Shown here one piece after another: positions 43,833 to 52,978 of a stretch of DNA of 64,000 nucleotides. This stretch comes from Candidatus Villigracilis proximus (GTDB lineage: Bacteria; Chloroflexota; Anaerolineae; Anaerolineales; Villigracilaceae). The stretch lies in NCBI GenBank assembly GCA_016715195.1, contig JADKBB010000001.1, positions 124,001 through 188,000 of the forward strand, read 5' to 3'. The notes beneath the pieces were generated by a model. That model was not told the origin of the DNA, did not search any database, and saw only the letters and a program-made list of their open reading frames with translations. A program made the translations under genes and the position numbers. Within the stretch, counting starts at the first letter, position 1. Each line of letters begins with the position of its first letter.

Positions 43833-44072
43833 ATGATGATCCGCGTCAAACTGATCGCCAACTACCGTGAAGCCCTGCCGCCCGAAGCAAAGCACGGCGT
43901 GGTGGAGTTGGATGTCCCCGATGGGACAACGGTCTACGAGGCGATCTCGCGTTTTGACATTCCCCTCAACGATGAAAGCGTGATCGTATTGAACGGCCTG
44001 ACCGTTGACATGAACACGCCGCTCGTCGAAGGCGACATGGTCACAGCATTTTCCGCGATCGCTGGCGGATAA
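43833..44072 (+). CDS. MoaD/ThiS-family sulfur carrier protein
   Basis: This 79-residue beta-grasp protein ends in AIAGG, the Gly-Gly tail that is adenylated and thiocarboxylated. Motifs VELDVPDGTTVYEAI and IVLNGLTVDMNTPLVEGDMV are typical. It probably donates sulfur to the pterin dithiolene used by the AOR encoded 107 bp downstream. ATG 43836 is an alternative start. Confidence 0.85.
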   Translation: MMIRVKLIANYREALPPEAKHGVVELDVPDGTTVYEAISRFDIPLNDESVIVLNGLTVDMNTPLVEGDMVTAFSAIAGG

Positions 44073-44075
44073 TCT

Positions 44076-44110
44076 TTTTCACCACGAAGGTCACGAAGGA
44101 ACACAAAGGA
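44076..44110. repeat. Dispersed CACGAAG repeat
   Basis: CCACGAAGGTCACGAAGG then AACACAAAGG: three units of the CACRAAG type at 9-10 nt spacing. Confidence 0.7.
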
Positions 44111-44159
44111 ATTCTTTCCTCTTTCTTCTTTCATCCTTCATCATTCCTAATTCATCCTT
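44111..44159. repeat. Heptamer array with CATCCTT units
   Basis: Seven in-phase 7-mers: ATTCTTT, CCTCTTT, CTTCTTT, CATCCTT, CATCATT, CCTAATT, CATCCTT. CATCCTT is the exact unit of the array at 11841-11868. It occupies the moaD-AOR gap. Confidence 0.75.
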
Positions 44160-44178
44160 TCCCCAACAGGAGTTTCCC

Positions 44179-46002
44179 ATGTACGGCTGGCACCTCAGAA
44201 TTTTACGAGTAAACCTCACCACCCATAAAGTAACCACCGAAGATGTTGACCCGAAGATCGCGCGCGATTATCTCGGCGGGCGCGGATGGGCGATCCATTA
44301 TCTGTATAAAGAAATGGACCCGATGACCGATCCGCTCTCACCGGAGAATAAGTTGATCTTCGCCACCGGCCCGTTGACCGCAACTCCCGCGCCGACTGGG
44401 AACCGCTACATGGTCGTCACCAAGTCCCCGCTGACGGGTGCGCTGGCGCATTCCAATTCGGGCGGTGAATTCCCAACATGGATGAAGCGCACGGGATTCG
44501 ATATGTTCATCTTTGAGGGGAAATCTCCAGAGCCGGTATATCTCTTCGTAAACGAGGATCAGGTTGAGGTTAGGTCAGCGGCGCATGTTTGGGGGAAGGA
44601 TGTGCATGAGACCACAGATATCCTAAAGGCAGAAACATCCGCTGATGCGAGAGTCGCATGTATTGGCCCTGCGGGGGAGAACCTCGCGTTGATGGCGGCG
44701 ATCATGAATGACAAGCATCGCGCGGCGGCTCGTTCTGGAGTCGGTGCGGTGATGGGCAGCAAGAATCTCAAAGCGGTTGTGGCGATGGGAAATAAAAACC
44801 CGCCGCTGCATGACCCCGAAGGGATGCGCGCGTTGAGCGTGGACACGTCCAAGAATGTGGGCGCGGATGTGAAGAAGGGCTCGAACATGCGCATTTATGG
44901 AACGTCGTATGTGCCGCAAGTGACGAATACGCTTGGCATTTTGCCGACGCGAAATTTTTTGCAAGGCACGTTTGAGCATGTGAATAATATCGATGGCGAT
45001 GCGCTCAAGAATCAATATTTGATCCGCCACACGCCTTGTTATCGCTGTCCGCTTTCGTGCGGACGTTTGACCGAAGTGCCCGATGGAAAATATAAAGGCA
45101 AGGGCGAAGGCCCTGAGTATGAAACCATTTCATCCTTGGGAACAGGCTGCGGCGTGAGTGACCTCGCCGCGCTGCTCAAGGCAAATTATCTGTGCAACGA
45201 ATACGGCATGGACACCATCACAACCGGCATGACGATTGCCGCCGCGATGGAAATGTATGAGAAGGGATATATCCCTGAAAGTGTGATCGGTCAGCCGTTG
45301 AAGTTTGGCGACCATGATGCGATGATCGAAATGATCAAGTTGATGGCGTATATGGAAGGCTTTGGAAAAGACCTCGCGATGGGCAGTTACCGCCTCGCGG
45401 AAAAATATGGTCATCCTGAAATTGCAGTCACCACACGCAAGCAGGAATTCCCCGGCTACGATCCGCGCGGCTCGCAGGGCATGGGCTTGCTGTATGCCAC
45501 ATCGAACAAGGGCGCGTCACACATGGAAGGTGACGTGGCGTACGAAGAAGTCTTCGGCGTGCCTGTGAAAGAGAATCCGCTCACGACCGAAGGCAAGCCT
45601 GAACTCGTCAAACATTTTGAAGATTCATTTGCATTGATGGATAGTTCTGGTTTGTGTGTCTTCGTTGCCATTCGTTACGCCTTCAACAAAGACCGCATGA
45701 TCCTGCCCGAGCGCCTCGCCGAGATGATGAACTTATCCACGGGCGCGGGCTACACTCCTGAAGAAGCATTGAAAGCCGCCGAGCGTGTGTATAACCTTGA
45801 GCGCATGTTCCTGCTCAAGGCTGGCTCCACCGAAGATACACTTCCGCACCGCATGTTGCACGAACCGCTGCCCGATGGCCCCGCCAAAGGCAAGGTCGTG
45901 GAACTCGATAAGATGCTGCCCGAGTTTTACAAAGTCCGCGGTTGGGATGAGAAGGGCTGGCCGACGAAAGAGAAGTTGATGGAGTTGGGGTTGCCAATGT
46001 AA
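44179..46002 (+). CDS. Aldehyde:ferredoxin oxidoreductase (tungsten-dependent)
   Basis: This 607-residue protein has the AOR N-domain (LRILRVNLTTHKV, YLGGRGWAIHYLY), the metallopterin site RSGVGAVMGSKNLKAVV, and the [4Fe-4S] ligands CYRCPLSCGR plus a later Cys in SSGLCVFVAI. It oxidises aldehydes to acids with ferredoxin, or the reverse. The start follows AGGAG. The adjacent MoaD-like protein and moeA at 37 kb supply its cofactor. It ends with a terminator. Confidence 0.95.
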   Translation: MYGWHLRILRVNLTTHKVTTEDVDPKIARDYLGGRGWAIHYLYKEMDPMTDPLSPENKLIFATGPLTATPAPTGNRYMVVTKSPLTGALAHSNSGGEFPTWMKRTGFDMFIFEGKSPEPVYLFVNEDQVEVRSAAHVWGKDVHETTDILKAETSADARVACIGPAGENLALMAAIMNDKHRAAARSGVGAVMGSKNLKAVVAMGNKNPPLHDPEGMRALSVDTSKNVGADVKKGSNMRIYGTSYVPQVTNTLGILPTRNFLQGTFEHVNNIDGDALKNQYLIRHTPCYRCPLSCGRLTEVPDGKYKGKGEGPEYETISSLGTGCGVSDLAALLKANYLCNEYGMDTITTGMTIAAAMEMYEKGYIPESVIGQPLKFGDHDAMIEMIKLMAYMEGFGKDLAMGSYRLAEKYGHPEIAVTTRKQEFPGYDPRGSQGMGLLYATSNKGASHMEGDVAYEEVFGVPVKENPLTTEGKPELVKHFEDSFALMDSSGLCVFVAIRYAFNKDRMILPERLAEMMNLSTGAGYTPEEALKAAERVYNLERMFLLKAGSTEDTLPHRMLHEPLPDGPAKGKVVELDKMLPEFYKVRGWDEKGWPTKEKLMELGLPM

Positions 46003-46010
46003 TTGCTGTC

Positions 46011-46048
46011 AGACCTTGAAGGTTTTTAAAAACCGTCAGGGTCTTTTT
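46011..46048 (+). terminator. Terminator after AOR gene
   Basis: AGACC-TGA-GGTTTTT folds back on AAAAACC-TCA-GGTCT with two mismatches, followed by TTTTT; 8 bp after the AOR stop. Confidence 0.8.
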
Positions 46049-46137
46049 ATAAATATGTGTACTCTTGTCACAATCAGGGTAGATATTTTTAGCGGTTTCG
46101 ATTTTTTATATCACTCATTATAGGCAGTGGAAATCAT

Positions 46138-49100
46138 ATGAATACTCTTCCAACCGGCACTGTAACCTTTATGTTCACTGATATCGAAGGCAGCACTGGA
46201 ATCGCACAAGCCTATCCAGATCAGTGGGAAACCTTGCGCAATCGTCACCATGAAATTTTGCGCAGTGCTATTGAATCTAATAATGGCTATGTCTTTCAGA
46301 TCGTGGGAGATGAGTTTTGCGCCGCATTCCATACCGCGCCCGATGCTCTGAAAGCGGCATTTTCTGCTCAGCAAATGCTGCAAGCCGAAGCATGGGATCC
46401 TGCGCCGATCAAAGTCCGCATGGGGATCAACACCGGAGCGGCGCAGGTTGGGAATGTCGATGATGCATCAGGTGGTTATACCGGATACTCGGCTCTGGCG
46501 CGTGTCAATCGCGTCATGTCGGCGGGGCATGGCGGCCAGATATTGCTCTCCAACGCCAGCGCAGAATTGACGCGCGGCGAACTTCCGCCAGCCGTTACCT
46601 TGCGTGATATGGGCGAACAACGCTTGAAGGGATTGCTCAACACGGAACATCTCTGGCAGGTGGAAGTGCCCGGCCTGATGCGTGATTTCCCGCCTTTGAA
46701 AACATTGAGCGCCATTCCCAACAACTTACCCGCACAGTTGACCAGCTTCATCGGGCGCGAAAAGGAAATTGCTGAAGTCAAAGAGGAACTCAATTCACAT
46801 CGTCTTGTGACTCTCGTCGGTCCCGGGGGAACGGGCAAATCACGGCTCTCATTGCAACTGGCGGCCGATGTGCTGGATGCGTATCCGCATGGTGTTTGGT
46901 TCATTGAACTTGCCTCCCTCTCCGATCCTGAGCTCGTGCCGCAAACAATCCTTTCCGCCATGTCTGTTAGCGAACAAAAAGGCAAAACCGCGCAGGAAAC
47001 ATTGGAAGAATATCTGCGTGCAAAGAATCTGCTCCTTATTTTGGACAACTGCGAACACCTGATCGAAGCATGTGCGAAAATATCGCAAGCGATTTTGAAG
47101 TCAGTGCCGAACGTAAAGATACTGGCAAGCAGCCGCGAATCATTGGGTGTGAGCGGAGAAGTCTCATGGCACGTGCCTTCCCTTTCAGCGCCGAATCCAA
47201 AGAACCTGCCTGAATTCAACCAACTGACCCAATACGAATCTGTGAGACTTTTCATTGACCGCGTATTGCTGGTCTCTCCACGTTTCGCCGTGACAAAGGA
47301 AAACGCATCTGCCATCGCTCAAGTCTGCTACCGCCTCGATGGGATTCCTCTGGCGTTGGAACTCGCCGCTGCGCGCGCCAAGAGCATGTCGGTCGAGCAG
47401 ATCATGTCCCGCCTCGATGATCGCTTCCGCTTGTTGACCGGTGGCAGCCGCACCGCCTTACCCCGCCAGCAGACTCTCCGCGCACTGATCGACTGGTCTT
47501 ATGACTTGCTGACAGATCTTGAAAAATTATTGCTGCGTCGCCTGGCGGTCTTCTCCGGCGGCTGGACTCTTGAACTGGCAGAGCAAATCTGCGGTGATGA
47601 AAAACTGGATGCGCTGGATATTCTCGATATGCTTGGTCATCTGGTTGATAAGTCACTGGTCGCAGTTGAAGAAGAAAATGGGAATACACGTTATCGTATC
47701 CTCGAAACCATCCGCCAATATGCGCGTGAGAAGCTGTTTGAATCTGGTGATGGCGTGGAAATGCGCAATCGTCACTGTGAGGCGTTTGTCAAATTGGTGG
47801 AACAGGCTGAGCCTGAACTGTTCAAGAACAACGGAAAGACTTGGCTTAGGAGGCTGGATGCTGAGCAGGAGAACATCCGCGTGGCGCTGTGGTGGGCGGT
47901 CGAGGTCGGCGATGGCAGCCGTGCCATGAAAATTTGCAATGCACTGAACTATTACTGGTTACACCGCGGACTAGCCTCCGAGGCAGTCAATTATCTCAAC
48001 GAAGTCGTACTGCTGGTGGAAAAGGATGAAACCCTGTGCCGAACAGCTGGATATGGCTTACTGCTTGCGCTAAAGATTGAATTGATGGGTGGCGTAAAAT
48101 TAAATTTTCTTACCGAGCCTTTCGCAATGGAGATATGCCACAAAGCAACCAGATTATTGCAGGAACTCAATTTTCCGGCGGGATCATGGCATGCATTTGG
48201 TTTGCTAACCGAACTGTTCATGACAGGTAACAACCCCAAGGCTGCCGAAGAGAACGCGGTGAAATTGCTGGATGGAGCGCGAGCGGCTGGCAATGAAGCG
48301 GACGTCGCTTGGGCGCTCAGCGCGTTGGCAGATTTAAATATGAATAACGGCAATCTGGAAAAATGCGACGAGATGGATTCGCAGGCGCGGGACATTTTTT
48401 TCAAGCTTGGCTATGACCGATTCGCCTTACAGCATTCAGGTGCCCTGTCCTACAGGGATTTGTCCCGCGGAAATTTAGTTAGGGCGCAAAAAACTTTGAG
48501 GCAAATCTGCATGCCTACCGGGAACTGATGGATGAACCTAGAGCGAAATACACGCTCTGGCATCTGGCGGATATTGCCATCCTGCGGGGAGAGTATGACT
48601 TGGCAAAAAAATATTATCAAGAAGCCAATGACTATTCGTCAAAAAGCGGCAATCAGGCTCAGGAGAATATTTATATTCAGGTCCATGATGGTTGGCTTGC
48701 CTTGATAACAGGAGAACTGGAAAAATCCCGCCAGACCTATGAAGCACTTTTCAAGGTTCTCAAAGAAATGCAATGGGATGAGTTTGCCGGGTTTACAATG
48801 GGAAGATATGGATTGGTGTTATTCCATTCAGGACAAATCGAAGAGGCGCGCAACTATTTTGAGAAGAGCATCGCCCAAATGGAGAAGGTGGGAGGACAAA
48901 ACAATACAGACGTCTCCTGGTATGGGTTGGCAGAGGTGGAACGCGTGGCAGGCAACTTCCCCGCCGCGACCCGGCATTATCAAAGATCGCTGTTTCTGAG
49001 AAACAAACTCCAAGAATATATCCACTTCCCCGAAATCTTTGACAGCCTTGCCAAATTATTCCTGCTGCAAAATGATTTTGTACAATCTGCGCGCTGGTTT

Positions 49101-49292
49101 GGCTGTTCCGATGCCCTGCGTAAGAAATTTGGAATAGTTATTCCTCCCGTTGACCGCCCCGATTATGACAAACACCTCGACCTGCTCAAAAGCAAAATGA
49201 GCACGGAGGAGTTCGAGTCTGCGTGGGAAGAGGGTGCAAAAATACATATGAATGCAGCCGTCGCGCTCGCCTTGCAGGGATACGAGCCATAA
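46138..49292 (+). CDS. Class III nucleotidyl cyclase / STAND ATPase / TPR regulator (frameshifted)
   Basis: A protein of about 1,050 residues after adding one base to the A run at about 48487-48492, where the frame otherwise stops at 48528. Residues 1-170 form a class III cyclase domain, with metal Asp in FTDIEGSTG and VGDEFCAAF. Residues 200-500 form an AP/NACHT-type ATPase: Walker A VGPGGTGKSRL, Walker B LLLILDNCEH, and the GIPLALELAAARA motif. The rest is helical TPR-like repeats. No LuxR helix-turn-helix is seen at the end. It probably joins cAMP or cGMP production to an ATP-dependent switch; the signal is unknown. Confidence 0.88.
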
Positions 49293-49311
49293 AAAAACGG
49301 ATCTGAAACTT

Positions 49312-49848
49312 ATGCCCAACCCTGCCAATACTAACGAATCTCCCTCTAATATTCTCTGCAAGTCCTGCGGATTGTGTTGTTCGGGTCATCTTTTTGCGTG
49401 GGTGAGACTTAACGCCCCGGAATTAGACCCCGCTCAATCTCTCGGTTTGACTGTCATTCGAGATGATCCCCGTCAGCGCGGATTCACGCAGCCATGCCCG
49501 CTTTGGAATGGAATATGCACGGTGTATACATCTCCAAACTATCCGCGTACTTGCAGGAATTACAAGTGTGTTGTGCTAAAACGACTTCTTGATAATGATA
49601 TTGCATTGCCCGAAGCATTATCCACAATTCGGGAGACTCTGAATTTAATCCGCGAGATCGAGCCGCTTTTGCCTGTTTCGTCTGCGATCAGCTTTCGTGA
49701 GCGCTTGATCACACATAAGGAAATTCTGGAGTCTAAGGGAGCAGTGCCAGAAGGGGTCGACTCTGAGTTTTTGCGCAAGGCCGAAATACTATTGACCTAT
49801 TATGAAGACCAGTTTGGTGTGGATGATTTTATTGACTTCGAGAAGTAG
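49312..49848 (+). CDS. YkgJ-family cysteine-cluster protein
   Basis: This protein of about 178 residues has the zinc/iron-chelating cluster: CKSCGLCCSGHLF near residue 18, then CPLWNGICTVYTS, and RTCRNYKC. The C-terminal half is helical. The activity is unknown; members bind metal and are linked to flagellar methylation or metal handling. The start at 49312 is preferred. Its 3' end overlaps the convergent gene. Confidence 0.82.
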   Translation: MPNPANTNESPSNILCKSCGLCCSGHLFAWVRLNAPELDPAQSLGLTVIRDDPRQRGFTQPCPLWNGICTVYTSPNYPRTCRNYKCVVLKRLLDNDIALPEALSTIRETLNLIREIEPLLPVSSAISFRERLITHKEILESKGAVPEGVDSEFLRKAEILLTYYEDQFGVDDFIDFEK

Positions 49849-50799
49849 GTGCGGCCATCTCAACTGGTATTTTTTATCCCACCAATTTAAGATCCGCAAC
49901 GCCCGTAGCGTATTCCACCTGCTGGGTTGACCAGCTTTTTCAAGATCGAAATATTTTACTCCCGTCATGCCGCTGTTCATCGGCCAGGTTCCATCTTTCT
50001 TTTGTTTCATTTGCAATAACTCAATCGCGTCGGACATGCGCTCGTCGCGCGGCGCATTACAACTGCGGAGGTAATCCAGTGCGCGGATGAAGTCATATTT
50101 CCAGCGCGGCGGGAAGGGCATGCTGGTCATCTTTGAGTCGAAGACCTTGCCTGTGCGATGTGATTTATACAGGCGATGCGCCAGCAGGAATTCATGTCCA
50201 CGGGCGCGGACGGGGCGGACGATTTTTTTCTTTTCTGGGAAGAGACATTCATATTCGTATAATCCCTCCAGCGCTGAAATCGTTGTGTGGAATGATGAGT
50301 GGGTTGCACCCTTGGGGGATTCGCAGTTCCAGCCGCCGTCGGACATTTGTTCGCCGATCACAAATGAAGCAATCGCATGGATGCGCTCATCGGGATATCG
50401 GAAATAGGCCAGCAACGCGAGGATCATGCTCGTGACGCAAGTTTCACTGTATTTCAATGAATATGAAAAGAAGTTGATTCCCCCGTCTGTATAAAAACCT
50501 TCATCAAGAAAAATTTTGCACGCCTGTTTAGCCTGTGGATGATTCGTCTGCAACCCGAGCAGGCGCAAGGTCAGCATGGTATACGTGGTGGATATCCACT
50601 TCGGGCCATAGATCCCGCCGCCCCAAAGTCCGCTAGAGTCTTGCAGGTCAAGCAGACGCTTCCCCCAGCCTTCCTTTGCAATTTTCCTGCGCTCCAATTC
50701 ATACTTTGCAGGGCGGGCATTCAACAAGTCCCGCTGCACCTGCCAGCGGATCGAAGGGTCGCCTTCGAGTAACCAGGAAATGATCTCAGGCTTCGTCAT
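49789..50799 (-). CDS. Prenyltransferase/squalene-oxidase-repeat-like protein
   Basis: This protein of about 336 residues has alpha-toroid repeats with QW-like motifs (LWGGGIYGPKWISTTYTML, MSDGGWNCESP, KKDGTWPMN). There is no DxDD or QxxDGSW catalytic set, so it is not a proven cyclase. The start at 50799 follows AGAGG. The last 60 bp overlap YkgJ; adding one A to the A6 run near 49876 would end the gene earlier, so the 3' end is uncertain. Confidence 0.7.
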   Translation of the reverse strand: MTKPEIISWLLEGDPSIRWQVQRDLLNARPAKYELERRKIAKEGWGKRLLDLQDSSGLWGGGIYGPKWISTTYTMLTLRLLGLQTNHPQAKQACKIFLDEGFYTDGGINFFSYSLKYSETCVTSMILALLAYFRYPDERIHAIASFVIGEQMSDGGWNCESPKGATHSSFHTTISALEGLYEYECLFPEKKKIVRPVRARGHEFLLAHRLYKSHRTGKVFDSKMTSMPFPPRWKYDFIRALDYLRSCNAPRDERMSDAIELLQMKQKKDGTWPMNSGMTGVKYFDLEKAGQPSRWNTLRALRILNWWDKKYQLRWPHLLLEVNKIIHTKLVFIIGQ

Positions 50800-50815
50800 G
50801 CCCTCTTCTCTTTTT

Positions 50816-52917
50816 TTAATGCACCTCAAATAAACCAGCCACATGCTCCACGGTTGCAAAATATTTGCGATAAGCTGATATTTCGTTGAGGATACCGCGC
50901 AAGGCCAGATATAACTCCTTCTGCAAATACGGGTTTGCCTCCGGCTTTTCGGCAGAGAGAGTCACGGCATCATCTTCCACGCTGACAGATGCATGTCCGG
51001 CGGCTGCAAGCCATTGCAGACCAAATTCAATGGCGCTCTCGCGTGAAGCCATGGCCGCCGCTGCCTTTTGATTTCTCCGCGCCTTCAGCCCAAATTTGGA
51101 GTGCGGGAGCTTGCTCCTGTAGTTTCGCCAGCAAGCTGGCTGACTCCAAACGCATATCTTTAATTTCGATTTTTGATTTCCGAACTTCAACAGGCTTTTC
51201 TTCAACGATCCTGAATTCTTCAAACTGCAATGTGACTTGCTTTTGTCCGCGATAGGAACTGGCTCGCATGAATAGGAAATATCGAACTTGCTGCCCTCTT
51301 CGGGTTTTTCCTCGCCCGCGCCGCCCCACCATAAAATACTTTGAACATTCCCGCCTTCATCTTCGATCGTCAAACGCAGATGTTCTTTTGTCTTTCCGAT
51401 GGTTGACACAGACCTTAAGCTCACGTTGCGCGTGGCCAATGTCAACGCGGGGTTTCCCGCTCCGAAAGGCGCGAGCATTTCCAGTGAATTTGCCAGTTCA
51501 AGATTGAGTTCGTTTAAGTCAAGCCATGCATCAATTTGCAAAGTGGCTTCTTCGCGCACGATCGTGCCGAGTTGTTTTTCGATGGCTTTGCCAAGCCCTT
51601 TACGGAATTCAATTAATTTATCAGCATCAAAAGACATGCCGGCCGCCATGGGATGCCCGCCGAATCCGCGCAAAATATCTTTTTGGGTGGCGATGGCTTC
51701 TGTGATGTGCAGCCCTTCAATTGAACGGGCCGATCCGCGCATGATGCCGTCTTCTGATTCGTTTAATAGAATCGCCGGCTTGTGATAGCGGTCAACGAGT
51801 TTGTTGGCGACAATGCCCACCACGCCGCCCGGCCAGTTGGGATGTGACAACACGATCACGGGTTCAGTCAACAGATCGGGGTTGGCTTTCAATTGTGCTT
51901 CCGCGGCCAGATAAACATTGCTTGTCAATAATCTGCGCTGTGAATTCAATCCTTCAATTTGCGCGGCCAGCAGGCGCGCGCGCGCCGGATCTTGAGTGAG
52001 TAATAATTCAACCGCCGGATTTGCATCGCCCAATCTGCCAAGCGCATTTAAGCGCGGCGCAAAGGTAAACCCGATCGTTTCTTCGGTCAGCGTTTCGAGT
52101 TGCGTGCTTGATAACTCGGCAATCACTTTTATTCCGAGCCGTTTGGTTTCACGTAACGCTTGACTCCCTTTTTGTGCCAGCGAACGGGTTTCGCCTTTAA
52201 GCAAGGCAATATCGGCGATATGACCTAGGGCAACTTGATCGAGTAATTCCTCTGACCGTAGACCGTGGACGGCGGACGGTGCTTCATGGTCCTGGTCAAT
52301 GGTCTACGGTCCAACAAAGTTTCTGCTAATTTATACGCCACCCCAACGCCCGCCAGATTTGCGAGCAGATGATCCTTTGGTAATAATTTGGGATTGATGA
52401 TCGCAACTGCATTTGGAAGTGTTTCGCCCAGATCATGATGATCGGTGATGACCACGTCCACGCCGCGTGAGTTGGTATAGTCCACGGCTTCGTGGGCGGT
52501 GATGCCTGTGTCACAGGTGACGATCAACGTCGCGCCGTGATCAAGGATCGGCTTGAGCGATTCAACATGCACGCCGTGACTCTCTTTGCCGCGAATTGGA
52601 ATGTAGTAGACAACGTCCGCGCCGAGCGCTTGCAATGCCTGCACCAACAGCGCCGTGGAAGTCTGTCCGTCCACATCGAAATCACCCCAGACGCAAATTT
52701 TTTCCTGATTGCGGATCGCCAATTGGATGCGTTCCACTGCGGGTTCAATATTTGGAAAAGGTGTGGAGGGAATCGCATCGGGATGTAAAAACGCTTCGGC
52801 TGCTTCGGGTGTGCTGATTCCCCGTCGGAGCAGAATCTGCGCGATAAACGGAGGCAGGTTGAGGGTTAAGAATGAAGCGGGGATTTCTACAGGATGAGGA
52901 TCAAGCCAACGAGTCAT
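50816..52917 (-). CDS. recJ: Single-stranded-DNA exonuclease RecJ with repeat insertion and frameshifts
   Basis: N-terminal half from ATG 52917: WGDFDVDGQTSTALL, VITDHHDLGETLP (DHH). The frame is lost at a heptameric palindrome (52254-52311) and resumes with EELLDQVALGHIADIALLK. Then come the DHHA1 motif (GVVGIVANKLVDRYHKPAILL, RGFGGHPMAAGMSF) and the OB region. Two more shifts, near 51265 and 51075, restore ASSYRGQKQVTLQFEEFRIVEEKPVEV in place of the read frame. RecJ degrades single strands 5' to 3' in repair. The whole gene of about 700 residues is recoverable, so it is likely functional. Confidence 0.85.
52254..52311. repeat. Palindromic heptamer element inside recJ
   Basis: The outer arms GACCGTAGACC and GGTCTACGGTC are exact reverse complements (11 bp). 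The inside is heptameric: GACCGTA, GACCGTG, GACGGCG, GACGGTG, CTTCATG, GTCCTGG, TCAATGG, TCTACGG. It lies between the DHH domain and the VALGHIAD motif. Confidence 0.85.
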
Positions 52918-52923
52918 GCATCC

Positions 52924-52929
52924 ATTTTA
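52924..52929 (-). promoter_or_regulatory. -10 element (TAAAAT) of leaderless recJ
   Basis: TAAAAT on the minus strand ends 6 nt before ATG 52917; the intervening GGATGC is too close to serve as an SD. Confidence 0.5.
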
Positions 52930-52937
52930 ATCGATAA

Positions 52938-52970
52938 TAAAACAGCCTCCGGGAAATCCTCAAAGGCTGT
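52938..52970 (-). terminator. Terminator of the membrane-protein gene
   Basis: On the minus strand ACAGCCT pairs with AGGCTGT over a 15-nt loop, followed by TTTTATTA. It is 9 bp after the stop at 52979. Confidence 0.65.
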
Positions 52971-52978
52971 GCTTGAAA

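Noticed and set aside
46476..47315. 279-codon minus-strand ORF opposite the cyclase/ATPase gene
   Set aside because: Shadow of the ATPase domain; no SD and no family resemblance.
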